Positions 19,903 to 30,070 of a stretch of DNA of 39,663 nt are shown piece after piece (the first letter of the stretch is position 1; each line of letters opens with the position of its first letter). The notes under the pieces are model-generated. The model saw nothing but the letters and a program-made list of their open reading frames with translations. It did no database searches and was not told where the DNA came from. Both the position numbers and the translations under genes were made by a program. Source of the DNA: Verrucomicrobiales bacterium. GTDB lineage: Bacteria > Verrucomicrobiota > Verrucomicrobiia > Limisphaerales > UBA1096. The stretch covers positions 8,369-48,031 of the forward strand of contig NYWG01000031.1 of the NCBI GenBank assembly GCA_002684915.1, read 5' to 3'.

Positions 19903-20786
19903 TAAACTTTCATTGCCTTGATTACTGCAGCTACTTGAGCCACTTCGTGAGTGCGAATTAAATCTGTTTTTCCTAATAAAGCTAATACTGAAAAAAATGG
20001 TTCCGCACTGCGAATTTCTTCTCCAAAACATTCAAAAGCATGTGGTAATGCATTACAAACTGGCCAACCCAGCTTCCTCAATCTAAAAGCATTCAAAAAT
20101 GTTTTCATTTGATACCGAATTCGCGCTGAACTGTCTTTAAGATTTTTATAATAAAACCCTAAACCAGGATCAATAAAGCCTTTTGTAAGACCACAAGAAT
20201 TAGCAAGATCAATCTCACGTTGAAAAAAACTACTCATTCTTGGAATAGGATCTTCATCTATTGGAAGATCTTTAACTTCACGTACATTTTTTCCCGCCAC
20301 ATAGCAAATAATCACAGCTGCATCATGATCAGCTGCTAACCGATACATATCTTCATTCTGATTAGTACCTGTAATATTTAAAACTTTAGCACCTGCCTCT
20401 AAACAAGATTGAGCAACATTCAAATTATAAGTCTCAGTAGAGACTGCAATACCAGTTGATGCTAACTGATCAACAACGGGCAACAATCGCTTCTGTTGCT
20501 CCTCTGAACAAACTCGTTGCGCTTGCTCAACGGTAGATTCTGCACCTATATCAATTATTGAGGCTCCCTGTTCATATAGAACCCTACCTCTTTGCACTGC
20601 TGTATCAACTGACAAACAAACACTCTCACGATACCACGAGTCATGTGAAAGGTTCACCACTCCCATCAGTGCCGGACCATCACTAGGAATAATCATATCA
20701 GCTTTAAGATTCTCACTGGAAACTTGCGTTTCCAAAACCTCTGCATATTCCAAAGCAATTGAAGATAAATCTTTTATTTCAAGCAT
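19899..20786 (-). CDS. dihydropteroate synthase-like TIM-barrel protein (divergent)
   Basis: GPALMGVVNLSHDSWY, ASIIDIGAEST, FIDPGLGFYYKN, DLIRTHEVAQV follow DHPS order and spacing. ATG at 20786 preferred over the TTG at 20804. Confidence 0.85.
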   Translation of the reverse strand: MLEIKDLSSIALEYAEVLETQVSSENLKADMIIPSDGPALMGVVNLSHDSWYRESVCLSVDTAVQRGRVLYEQGASIIDIGAESTVEQAQRVCSEEQQKRLLPVVDQLASTGIAVSTETYNLNVAQSCLEAGAKVLNITGTNQNEDMYRLAADHDAAVIICYVAGKNVREVKDLPIDEDPIPRMSSFFQREIDLANSCGLTKGFIDPGLGFYYKNLKDSSARIRYQMKTFLNAFRLRKLGWPVCNALPHAFECFGEEIRSAEPFFSVLALLGKTDLIRTHEVAQVAAVIKAMKVY

Positions 20787-20790
20787 TGTA

Positions 20791-23508
20791 TCAAGGGAAA
20801 GCAACGTTAGGTTTAACAGGTAAAATAGTTTTACTTTTCAAAGCATCCAATTTTTCCTTCCATATTGGCATCTCTGGCAAATCCTGAGCTAAGCGTTGAT
20901 AAAGTTTCAGTTCCTGCTCCGCTTGGCCAAGACGATTAGCCAAACGTCCAGCCATAAGGCCAGCCTCTTTTACCCAGAACAGATCCAACTTCTCATTAGC
21001 TGAACGAAGATTAGCTCCGAAAACAATGTCGAAACAATGATCAAGGGACTGCTGCAATAATCGCTGGTTTTCCTCTATTTCATCAACACCCAAAGCCTGC
21101 TCACTAAGAACTCGGGCTAAGCCAAATTTTGCCTGACTACGAATTGTTACATCCGCTGCTGGTAATTCAGTCACGGTCCGATAAGACACCAATGCCTGAC
21201 GCATATCGCCCAGCTGAAAATAACAATCACCCAAACGCCCCCAAGCAGCAGCGTTAATAGTACTATTGGTCATTTCACGAGCCACTCTTTGATAATGCAC
21301 GACTGCTTCAATAAGATTTGTTGGCGTTCGGCTAGTTTGCTCAGACAGCACATCTCCAAAATAAAATTCTGCACGAGCGATATCATCTATTGGCGCATTT
21401 GTTGCATTAATAACATCAAAAAGCAGTGATTGAGCTGTTTCATATTCTTGATTAAAGAAAGCCGAACGAGCAGCGCTCAATCTAGACTCCCAGATTAAAT
21501 CTTCAGAGAAATTGAAATAATTAGTATTCTCAAAAAGCTGACGATACTCTTGTTCCGCAAGAGTGAATTTGCCAGATTGAAAATGAAAATCTGCAACCCA
21601 TTTTTGCGCCAAAGGAGCAAGTCGATTCGTCGGAAATCGCTCAACATAGTTAGTAAACAATTGAAAAGCCTTTGCTGAATTACCGGCCTGATAATTCAAC
21701 CAAGCTCGATCGAACTCAGCCTGCGACAATGACTTATGAGCTGGATAATTCGTCACCCAACGATCGTACTCAAGAATCGACGAGACCCAACTACCATCCA
21801 TCACATGCGTCCTTGCAATTGCAAGCCTCGCTTCCGGCATTAGAGACGACTGAGGAAAAGCCTTAGCAAATGATGCTAAAACATTACGTGCCTCAGTCGG
21901 CTTACCTTGGCGATTTAAAGTTTGGCCGTACAACAACATACTACGATCACTATAAAAACTATTAGGGAACCACTCCAAAAGATTACTAACAGCCTGACCT
22001 GCACTAGGAAGATCAAGCCGGATAACTCCAGATCGAACAATTTGATACAATGCCTGATCAACTATACGGTCATCACGTCCTACAGTGTTTGTAGCAATAT
22101 GAATCGATGCCCAATAATTACTTATAGCTGAAGCATGTTCCGACCCACGAAATAAACAGTCAGCCGTTTTGAAAAGAGCTACAGCCTGCTCTCGTGAACG
22201 AGGCAATTCGCGTACCGCATTTGTGAACGCATTCTTTGCCATTTTAATTTGGGCTGTACTACCTGAGATAATTCCCCATTCCCACAAAGCCCAGCCACGA
22301 CCACTCCATGATTTACCCAACAAGTCTCTATCTTGATTAGATTGAAGCACAACGTCAAAGTGACCAATAGCCTGACTTAGAAGGTTGGTATTCTTTGGCC
22401 GACCTGACTCAGAAATCTCATAAAATTGCCGAAGGCGAAGTTCCCCAAGTGTCATATGAGACAATCCATTCGCAGGATCATTGGGATGTTTAACAAAAAA
22501 CCTTTCTAGTCTTTGAATAGCATTACTTAAACGACCCTCATTCAAATAAACATCTGATATTTTTAATAGGGCAGACCGGCGCCAATCCACAGGCACGTTA
22601 GTTAAAAGGTTCTTTTCATAAACGTTAATAGCCTCATCCGATTTCTGCATTCTCTTTAGCACATCACCATGAAAATCAATAGAGCGCGCCGTAAATACAG
22701 GATCTGGAATTCCTTTAGCGAACTGAACTAGATTCTTTGCCCCATTCAAAGCACGATCCAAACTAGTCTCAGCAAGATATACCGAAGCCAATAGATGATA
22801 CTTTTGCCAAAAGCGCTCCGAAGAAAGGCTAACATCTGAAAGGTTCTCCAATAACAATCGTGCAGCTCCTAATTCTTCCAGTTCAAAATAGGCATTAGCC
22901 AAGAGCAACCTTCCATCAATAATTAAATCAAGGGAAGGCGTTGCATTAGCCGACTTTTGAAATGGTCCGTCAGCAGGCTCTAACGTCGCTATTAATTTCT
23001 TTAGTTCATTGAGTTGGTAGAAGGACTGGGCACAAGCAAGCGAAGCCTCAAGCGCTCTATTCGACTCTGGATAATTTTCAATTAATGCTCCATACGTTTC
23101 AGTCGCCTCAGTAAAATGGCCCAATGCAAACTGAGCTTCTCCAATCCAAAATAAATAACGATCTGCCCATACTCCTGCTACTGGCAAGCTAGTATTGAGT
23201 TCAGCCACAACCCCATCAAATTGGCCCAATTTAAATCGCGCCTGATTTTCAAGTAAGATAGCTTCAACCTTCAAAGGAGACTCAGGATATAATTTGGAAA
23301 AATTTTCTAATCTATCAATAGCAGTTTTATAATTCTCAACAATAAAAAACCCCTTAGCCACATCGAATACTAAACGAGCACGAACCTCGTTCTGCAGCTT
23401 ATCCTTGTCTTCCGATTGACCAGCTGTTTGCGGTAACATTAAAAATAACGTCACTGCCAAAATGACAAGACTCCACAAATCCAATAACTTTTGGTTGAAC
23501 AATTTCAT
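20791..23508 (-). CDS. exported multi-TPR (BamD/YbgF-like) protein
   Basis: 905 aa with an N-terminal hydrophobic signal and many TPR-like units (AKGFFIVENYKTAIDRLENFSKLYPESPL, ALGHFTEATETYGALIENYPESNRALEA, ...). Confidence 0.88.
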   Translation of the reverse strand: MKLFNQKLLDLWSLVILAVTLFLMLPQTAGQSEDKDKLQNEVRARLVFDVAKGFFIVENYKTAIDRLENFSKLYPESPLKVEAILLENQARFKLGQFDGVVAELNTSLPVAGVWADRYLFWIGEAQFALGHFTEATETYGALIENYPESNRALEASLACAQSFYQLNELKKLIATLEPADGPFQKSANATPSLDLIIDGRLLLANAYFELEELGAARLLLENLSDVSLSSERFWQKYHLLASVYLAETSLDRALNGAKNLVQFAKGIPDPVFTARSIDFHGDVLKRMQKSDEAINVYEKNLLTNVPVDWRRSALLKISDVYLNEGRLSNAIQRLERFFVKHPNDPANGLSHMTLGELRLRQFYEISESGRPKNTNLLSQAIGHFDVVLQSNQDRDLLGKSWSGRGWALWEWGIISGSTAQIKMAKNAFTNAVRELPRSREQAVALFKTADCLFRGSEHASAISNYWASIHIATNTVGRDDRIVDQALYQIVRSGVIRLDLPSAGQAVSNLLEWFPNSFYSDRSMLLYGQTLNRQGKPTEARNVLASFAKAFPQSSLMPEARLAIARTHVMDGSWVSSILEYDRWVTNYPAHKSLSQAEFDRAWLNYQAGNSAKAFQLFTNYVERFPTNRLAPLAQKWVADFHFQSGKFTLAEQEYRQLFENTNYFNFSEDLIWESRLSAARSAFFNQEYETAQSLLFDVINATNAPIDDIARAEFYFGDVLSEQTSRTPTNLIEAVVHYQRVAREMTNSTINAAAWGRLGDCYFQLGDMRQALVSYRTVTELPAADVTIRSQAKFGLARVLSEQALGVDEIEENQRLLQQSLDHCFDIVFGANLRSANEKLDLFWVKEAGLMAGRLANRLGQAEQELKLYQRLAQDLPEMPIWKEKLDALKSKTILPVKPNVAFP

Positions 23509-26423
23509 TCCTTAGCTAACAAATGATTCATACCCAGTGCATTTGCAAGAAAGCGACCAGTATGACTACCAGGAGCAGCTGCAATTCGCTCTGGAGGACC
23601 TTCAGCAACAATGCAACCGCCATCATTGCCTCCCTCGGGGCCCAAATCAATAACCCAATCAGCAGACTTTATAATATCTAAATTATGCTCAATCACAACG
23701 AGTGTATTATTCGCATCTCTCAAACGCACTAACACATCGATCAATCGAGCGACATCTTGAAAATGAAGGCCTGTTGTTGGCTCGTCTAAAATAAATAAAG
23801 CATGATCACGAGATTGCTTTGTTAATTCCGTCGCCAATTTTACACGTTGTGCCTCACCACCACTTAACGTGGTCCCCTGCTGCCCTAGTCTTAAATAACC
23901 TAAACCTACTTCGGAAAGCGTAGCACACGAATCATAAATCTTTGGGATTGCTCGAAAAAACGTCATTGCCTCATCAACAGTCATATTCAGCACATCAGCA
24001 ATATTTCTTCCCTTGTAGTGAATCTCCAGAGTTTCCCGATTATAACGTGAGCCATCACACGACTCACATGTCACATATATTGGGGGTAAGAAATTCATCT
24101 CTATTTTCAATAATCCACCACCCTGACATTTCTCACATCTACCACCCTTGACGTTAAAACTAAAACGACTAGCAGCATAGCCTCGAATTTTCGATGTAGG
24201 TAAGGCAGCAAATAAATCTCGAATCTGATTGAAAATCCCCGTGTACGTAGCAGGATTACTACGAGGAGTCCTTCCAATAGGAGATTGATCCACCACAATT
24301 ACTTTACCCAATGCTTCTTCTCCACGAAGTTCTCGATAAGCACCCGGGCGATCTTTTGAATTGTAAAACTTTCGAAAGAGAGCACGCCGTAAAACATCAT
24401 CAATTAAAGTACTTTTACCCGAACCACTAACACCTGTTACACAAGTGATTGTTCCAAGCGGCACTTTTAAATGAACATCCTTTAAATTATTCTCTGTTGC
24501 CCCAATAACCTCAATAAACCCACGCGCACTGTTTGGACCAATCCGATCCTTAGGCACATCGATTTGATAATCACCTCGCAAATATTTTGCAGTAAGAGAC
24601 TTTTTATGTTTACAAAATTTATCTAATACTCCGGATCCTACTACTTCACCTCCATGCACTCCCGCCCCCGGACCCATATCTATAATGTAATCAGCCCGAC
24701 GTATTGTCTCTTCGTCATGCTCAACAACCAAAACCGTATTGCCCAATTCACGCAATCCTTCAAGAGTCTCAAGAAGTTGATTATTATCCCTTGCGTGCAG
24801 ACCAATACTCGGCTCGTCAAGAATGTATAGCACTCCTACAAGACCCGCCCCAATTTGAGTTGCTAATCGAATTCTCTGAGATTCTCCTCCACTTAGTGTT
24901 CCACTCGTCCGGTTTAATGTTAAATAACCTAAACCAACATTTTGCAAAAATCTTAGTCTAGACGTAATTTCAGTAATAACATCAGTAGCTATTTTCTTGC
25001 CCAGCGAATCAAGTTGTAAGCCTTCAAAAAACATCAAAGCATTATCAATCGACAATCGACAGGCATCCATAATAGACAGTCCGCCGTATCGGAATTCTCC
25101 AATAGGCTGATAATCACTCGAAAGTGTCACTGCTAGCACCTCTTCACGAAGACGTCGCCCCTCACAAGCTTTACAAGATTGCGGACTCATAAATGATCGC
25201 AACCGTCGCCGAGTAGTTTCACTACTGGTCCCATCATACAAACGACTTAGATTTTCCAGAACACCCTCAAATGGTTTAATTGTTACTGATTCCTTACCAC
25301 TTCGCTTGAATGGAAATGAAATAACATCCTTACCTGAACCATGAAAAAGAACATCCTTAAAACGTTTTGCTAATTTATTATAAGGTTTGGCCAAATCCTG
25401 ACCGTAATGAGACGCGACTGCCCTCAAAATACTATTATAGTGCACAACCATTCGGGCACCCCCCTTAGTCCATGGCAAAATCACACCATCCTCCAAAGAC
25501 TTGCCTTGATCACCAACCATCAATCCCTCGTCAAAAACCGACTGTTGGCCAAGACCAGAGCAAGCCGGGCAAGCTCCATAAGGGGAATTAAATGAAAAAT
25601 GCTTCGGCGTCATTGGAACATAACTTTTTCCAGTTGCCGGACTAGTCAATCGATTGGAAAAACAATTCTCTCGCCATTTTGTTTTATCTAAATCCGCATC
25701 CTGAGACAAAGCTACAATCTTGCCATCTCCCCACTTTAAACAAGTTTCTACTGAATCTGCCAAGCGACCACGCACTTTGTCGCTCACTACTAAACGATCT
25801 ACCACAACCTCGATTGAATGTTTATTTTTGGGTTTGAGAGGAACTCGCACATTCGCCTCCAATTCGACAAATTGACCATCGATACGCGCCCTTACAAATC
25901 CTTCTCTAGCTAACTTCTCCAGAACATCACGAAACTCTCCTTTTCGATTTTGGACAACTGGAGCAAGCAACATTAGACGAGAATCCTCCTTCAACCCAAG
26001 TAGCTGCTCTATAATATCACTAGAACTTAGGCTAAAGATCATCTCACCACTATCAGGGCAATGCGCCTGCCCAACATTAGCAAATAATAGACGCATATAA
26101 TCATAAATCTCAGTTGTGGTGGCAATAGTAGAACGCGGATTTCCACCAGACGAACGTTGTTCAATCGCAATAGCGGGTGAAAGCCCCTCAATATGATCAA
26201 CTTCAGGTTTCTGCAACTGATCCAAAAACTGACGTGCATAAGACGAAAGTGTTTCGACATATCTGCGCTGCCCCTCTGCAAACAAAGTATCAAATGCCAG
26301 AGACGATTTCCCCGATCCACTCGGACCAGTAATAACAACTAATTGATCCCGAGGAATCTCAAGCGACAAATCCTTAAGATTGTGCTCCCTTGCCCCAGTA
26401 ATTTTGATGAATCCTTTGGCCAC
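23505..26423 (-). CDS. uvrA: excinuclease ABC subunit A
   Basis: Two ABC cassettes: GPSGSGKSSLAFDTLFAEGQRRYVETLSSYARQFL, LSGGESQRIRLATQIG, GVSGSGKSTLIDDVL, TTLSGGEAQRVKLATEL. Stop overlaps the TPR gene start (ATGA). Confidence 0.98.
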   Translation of the reverse strand: MAKGFIKITGAREHNLKDLSLEIPRDQLVVITGPSGSGKSSLAFDTLFAEGQRRYVETLSSYARQFLDQLQKPEVDHIEGLSPAIAIEQRSSGGNPRSTIATTTEIYDYMRLLFANVGQAHCPDSGEMIFSLSSSDIIEQLLGLKEDSRLMLLAPVVQNRKGEFRDVLEKLAREGFVRARIDGQFVELEANVRVPLKPKNKHSIEVVVDRLVVSDKVRGRLADSVETCLKWGDGKIVALSQDADLDKTKWRENCFSNRLTSPATGKSYVPMTPKHFSFNSPYGACPACSGLGQQSVFDEGLMVGDQGKSLEDGVILPWTKGGARMVVHYNSILRAVASHYGQDLAKPYNKLAKRFKDVLFHGSGKDVISFPFKRSGKESVTIKPFEGVLENLSRLYDGTSSETTRRRLRSFMSPQSCKACEGRRLREEVLAVTLSSDYQPIGEFRYGGLSIMDACRLSIDNALMFFEGLQLDSLGKKIATDVITEITSRLRFLQNVGLGYLTLNRTSGTLSGGESQRIRLATQIGAGLVGVLYILDEPSIGLHARDNNQLLETLEGLRELGNTVLVVEHDEETIRRADYIIDMGPGAGVHGGEVVGSGVLDKFCKHKKSLTAKYLRGDYQIDVPKDRIGPNSARGFIEVIGATENNLKDVHLKVPLGTITCVTGVSGSGKSTLIDDVLRRALFRKFYNSKDRPGAYRELRGEEALGKVIVVDQSPIGRTPRSNPATYTGIFNQIRDLFAALPTSKIRGYAASRFSFNVKGGRCEKCQGGGLLKIEMNFLPPIYVTCESCDGSRYNRETLEIHYKGRNIADVLNMTVDEAMTFFRAIPKIYDSCATLSEVGLGYLRLGQQGTTLSGGEAQRVKLATELTKQSRDHALFILDEPTTGLHFQDVARLIDVLVRLRDANNTLVVIEHNLDIIKSADWVIDLGPEGGNDGGCIVAEGPPERIAAAPGSHTGRFLANALGMNHLLAKE

Positions 26424-26504
26424 CGAAAGTGATATTCTAAACCAAGAAGCTTAGTTCGAGCAATGACAACTCTAATAAACATGGAAAATTAGCAGTAAAC
26501 TTAA

Positions 26505-26521
26505 ATTATTTCAGAAATAAT
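26505..26521. promoter_or_regulatory. perfect inverted repeat ATTATTTC-A-GAAATAAT in the rbsC-uvrA gap
   Basis: 8-bp arms with a 1-bp spacer, just past the rbsC-like stop codon (26523). Confidence 0.35.
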
Positions 26522-26522
26522 A

Positions 26523-27524
26523 TTAATGTTTCTGCTTATTAAGATGGCGCTGAAGCAGAGGCTCAAGCTTATCCATACCAACAGCAAGTATTATAACAAT
26601 ACCAATAATAATCTCCTGCATATAGTTTGGCCAATCTTTAATACTAGAACCATTTGCAAGACTTGCCATCATAAATGCACCAATCACTGATCCCGGAATA
26701 CTTCCAGCCCCTCCACTAAGACTGGCTCCACCTATCACGACTGCAGCAATGATCTGAAGCTCCAAACCAATAGCTACCGAAGGGTCTCCTTGAGTCAGTC
26801 GCGAAAATTGCATAACCCCTGCAAATCCAAAAAATGCACCAGCTAAAGTGTATATAAGAACCTTATTAAGGTTAACTCGAATACCACACAATCGTGCCGT
26901 ATCCTCGTTGGATCCAATAGCAAACACATGCCGCCCAAACACACTTCTTCGCAACAAAATCGCCATAAAAACCGCCAAGCCTATTGCAAACCAAACACCA
27001 TCAGGCAATGGGAAAAAAGTTAAAGGTGACTGGCTATTATCCATCAATTGATTAACAGAATCTAGCGGAGTTTTCGGATTAACGGTTTGGTTATTCGCCA
27101 ACCATTTAGAGATACCACGCGCAATACCCATCATCCCCAAAGTAACAATAAACGGCATCATACGAAATGCAGTAATAATACCTCCGTTAAATAGACCAAC
27201 TATAGCCCCTACGAAAATTGTTCCAAATGTGACAGTTAGAAAACCATAGTTATATTCAATTAATTTGGCAGCAACAACACTAGCTAAAGCAACCACTGAG
27301 CCAGCACACAAATCAATACCCCCACTAACAATCACTAGCGTCATCCCCATTGCCCCAATAGCTACAATAACAGTCTGGGTAAGAATAGTCTTGAAGTTAC
27401 TTCCCTTAAAAAAAACCGTACGCAATTCACTATCCAAAGCGAATAAAGCAAGTACAAGAAACAAACCAACAAATGGCCTCATTGCTTTCAAGAACTCACT
27501 GCTGCTAAGTCTTGACCAATTCAT
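26523..27524 (-). CDS. sugar ABC transporter permease (RbsC-like)
   Basis: FKTILTQTVIVAIGAMGMTLVIVSGGIDLCAGSVVALASVVAA and GGASLSGGAGSIPGSVIGAFMMASLANG. Confidence 0.95.
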   Translation of the reverse strand: MNWSRLSSSEFLKAMRPFVGLFLVLALFALDSELRTVFFKGSNFKTILTQTVIVAIGAMGMTLVIVSGGIDLCAGSVVALASVVAAKLIEYNYGFLTVTFGTIFVGAIVGLFNGGIITAFRMMPFIVTLGMMGIARGISKWLANNQTVNPKTPLDSVNQLMDNSQSPLTFFPLPDGVWFAIGLAVFMAILLRRSVFGRHVFAIGSNEDTARLCGIRVNLNKVLIYTLAGAFFGFAGVMQFSRLTQGDPSVAIGLELQIIAAVVIGGASLSGGAGSIPGSVIGAFMMASLANGSSIKDWPNYMQEIIIGIVIILAVGMDKLEPLLQRHLNKQKH

Positions 27525-29050
27525 GCTGCAACTCCCTCTGTATTAGAGAACCCAACAGCTGCCTCGATAATTTCTGATTCTGACCATTCCATTACAGATC
27601 TAGTTTCAACAATAACTCCTCGGCTCATAACGCTGATACGATCACAAACACCTAGTAACTCTGGCAGATAGGAACTTACAAAAAGCACTGCTTTTCCCTC
27701 TTTAGCTAATTCGTTCATCAAACGATAAATATGAGCCTTACTGCCGACATCAATTCCACGAGTCGGCTCATCCATAAGTAGAATCTCTGCTTTGTGATGA
27801 AGCAATCGACCAATCGCAATCTTTTGCTGATTACCTCCTGAGAGCTCTCCAACAGGCTGACTAGCACTCGAAGCTTTGACTTCAAGTTCACTTATCAGTT
27901 TTTCCGAAGTAGTTATTTGCAAAGCATCATTTACCAATCCAAAATAAGAAACAGATTGAAAACTTGTTAATGTTAAATTATCAGCCAAGCTCCGATTAAG
28001 GAGCAATCCCTCCTCTTTTCTGTTTTCACTAAGCAATCCAACTCGCATAGCCAAGCGCCTAATTGGTGATGAATTCGTATCTTCCTTACCAAACAGCTCC
28101 ACTCTGCCTTTTGCCAATCGATCAAGACCAAAAACCGTACGAATCGTCTCAGTACGGCCTGCACCAACCAACCCGAATATACCGAAAATCTCACCAGCAC
28201 ACAGCTTGAAATCCACATCCTTCGGCTTTGCTAAACCTGCTAAATTAGACACTTCTAAAACCACTTTACCAATATTACGCCTCGTACGAGGATAAATCTC
28301 TGAAACCTCTCGACCGACCATCATTTGAATAATCTCATTAAGACTAGCGCCAACCATTTCACCACTACCCACACTCTTGCCATCCCTTAGCACTGTAAAA
28401 CGGCTAGCCACACGTTGGCACTCCTCAAGAAAATGACTAATGTATATTACACTAACCCCTCGCTGGCTCATATGATCGATTACACCAAAAAGATTTTCCG
28501 CATCTACCCGGGTTAAACTACTAGTTGGTTCATCCATAATCAAAACTCGCGGTTGCCCAACAAGTGCACGCGCGATCTCTACCAACTGCTGCTGAGCGAT
28601 GGTAAGCGAATGAACTGGTACATCCAAAGGCAAATCCGGCTGGCCAATCTCCTCAAGCGCATCTTTAGCCAGACGACGGCGCTCTTTAAGATTCAACCAT
28701 CCTAATTTCCCAGGCTCTCTCCCAAGTAATACATTTTCCTCAACCGACAAATCTGGAGCAAGATTAAGCTCCTGATAAATCATAGCGACACCACTATTCC
28801 GAGCATAAAGCGGATCACTCGGAGTAAACAATCCCCCATCTAATTCAAGACTGCCTTTGTCTAGTTGATGTGCCCCACTGAGAACCTTCATCAAGGTACT
28901 TTTACCAGCCCCATTTTCGCCTATCAACGCGTGCACTTCTCCAGAATCGATCTCCAAACTCACACCATCAAGCGCTAACGTTGAACCGAAACGTTTACTT
29001 ACGTTTAAAATACGTAAGCGAGGATGTTGGCTAAACTTATTAAGGGGCAT
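27521..29050 (-). CDS. sugar ABC transporter ATP-binding protein (RbsA-like, two cassettes)
   Basis: GENGAGKSTLMKVLSGAHQ, YQELNLAPDLSVEENVLLGREP, IMDEPTSSL, GLVGAGRTETIRTVFG, SGGNQQKIAIGRLL. ATGA overlap with the permease. Confidence 0.96.
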   Translation of the reverse strand: MPLNKFSQHPRLRILNVSKRFGSTLALDGVSLEIDSGEVHALIGENGAGKSTLMKVLSGAHQLDKGSLELDGGLFTPSDPLYARNSGVAMIYQELNLAPDLSVEENVLLGREPGKLGWLNLKERRRLAKDALEEIGQPDLPLDVPVHSLTIAQQQLVEIARALVGQPRVLIMDEPTSSLTRVDAENLFGVIDHMSQRGVSVIYISHFLEECQRVASRFTVLRDGKSVGSGEMVGASLNEIIQMMVGREVSEIYPRTRRNIGKVVLEVSNLAGLAKPKDVDFKLCAGEIFGIFGLVGAGRTETIRTVFGLDRLAKGRVELFGKEDTNSSPIRRLAMRVGLLSENRKEEGLLLNRSLADNLTLTSFQSVSYFGLVNDALQITTSEKLISELEVKASSASQPVGELSGGNQQKIAIGRLLHHKAEILLMDEPTRGIDVGSKAHIYRLMNELAKEGKAVLFVSSYLPELLGVCDRISVMSRGVIVETRSVMEWSESEIIEAAVGFSNTEGVAA

Positions 29051-29059
29051 TAGAGCGAA

Positions 29060-30070
29060 TCAATTGCCGGCACCAAGGTATTTTTCTATAGGTGGATTAA
29101 TCAACTCCTGGATTTCCGACTCAAGCATATTAGCTTTAGTCACCATCGCAACACCAGTATCAATACGTTTACTAACCACATCCCCTGCAAGATGACTGAC
29201 AAGCGTCTTTACACCTAGATACCCCATCCTAACTGGATTCTGTACCACGAGCCCTTGAACGTCGCCACCCTCAAGATCTCGAAGTGACTGAACACTTGTA
29301 TCAAATCCGACCACCTTAACCTTACCCTTTGCCTTGCCAAGATCACGCAGCGCCTTAGTCATTGAGACAGTCACTGATTCGTTTGGGCAAAAAATACCAT
29401 TCACCTCAGTGTTGTAACGGCTTAAAAGATTTTGAGAAACTGTATATGCCAACTCTCTTGTAGCACCCGCATACTGGTCTGAAGATAATACTTTAATGTC
29501 TGGATATTTCTCTTTTATAGCATCTAGAAAACCTTGCTCACGATTTGTAGTACTCGCAGAACCTACTGCGTAGCGCAACATCAATACATTACCCTTTCCA
29601 GCAAGTAATTTACCCAGATAATCCCCACCCATTTTACCACCAGCATAATTATCTGTGGAAACAAAGCTCGTATACTTATCTGATTCCAATCCGGAATCAA
29701 TAATCACTACCGGAATCTTTGCATTGTTCGCTGTCTCTACCGGTCGAACTAATGCCTTGTTGTCCAGCGGGGCCAACACCATTCCATCCACACCTGAAGA
29801 AATAAAATTCTCAACCACTTTAATCTGCTCGTCGCGATCATCCTCCTTTAGTGGTCCTTTCCAAATTATTTCAACCGACTGACCTTTTGCCTTAAGTTCC
29901 TGTTTAGCCTTGATTGCCCCAGCATGGATCGATTTCCAAAATTCATGAGTCGTACCTTTTGGGATAACTACAATTTTCAACCCATCTTCAACTGATTCCC
30001 CAGAATTCGGCCCACACCCGGATATCAAAATCAACGAAGTAAATATAGCCCCCAATAGTAATGATCTCAT
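29060..30070 (-). CDS. sugar ABC transporter substrate-binding lipoprotein (RbsB-like)
   Basis: Lipobox LILISGC, then KIVVIPKGTTHEFWKSIHAGAIKAKQELK; GVDGMVLAPLDNKALVRPVETA; GIFCPNESVTVSMTKALRDLG. Confidence 0.95.
   Translation of the reverse strand: MRSLLLGAIFTSLILISGCGPNSGESVEDGLKIVVIPKGTTHEFWKSIHAGAIKAKQELKAKGQSVEIIWKGPLKEDDRDEQIKVVENFISSGVDGMVLAPLDNKALVRPVETANNAKIPVVIIDSGLESDKYTSFVSTDNYAGGKMGGDYLGKLLAGKGNVLMLRYAVGSASTTNREQGFLDAIKEKYPDIKVLSSDQYAGATRELAYTVSQNLLSRYNTEVNGIFCPNESVTVSMTKALRDLGKAKGKVKVVGFDTSVQSLRDLEGGDVQGLVVQNPVRMGYLGVKTLVSHLAGDVVSKRIDTGVAMVTKANMLESEIQELINPPIEKYLGAGN

Noticed and set aside
26039-26338. 99 aa minus-strand ORF within uvrA
   Set aside because: Overlaps the UvrA N-terminal cassette in another frame; Leu/Arg-rich translation without homology signals.
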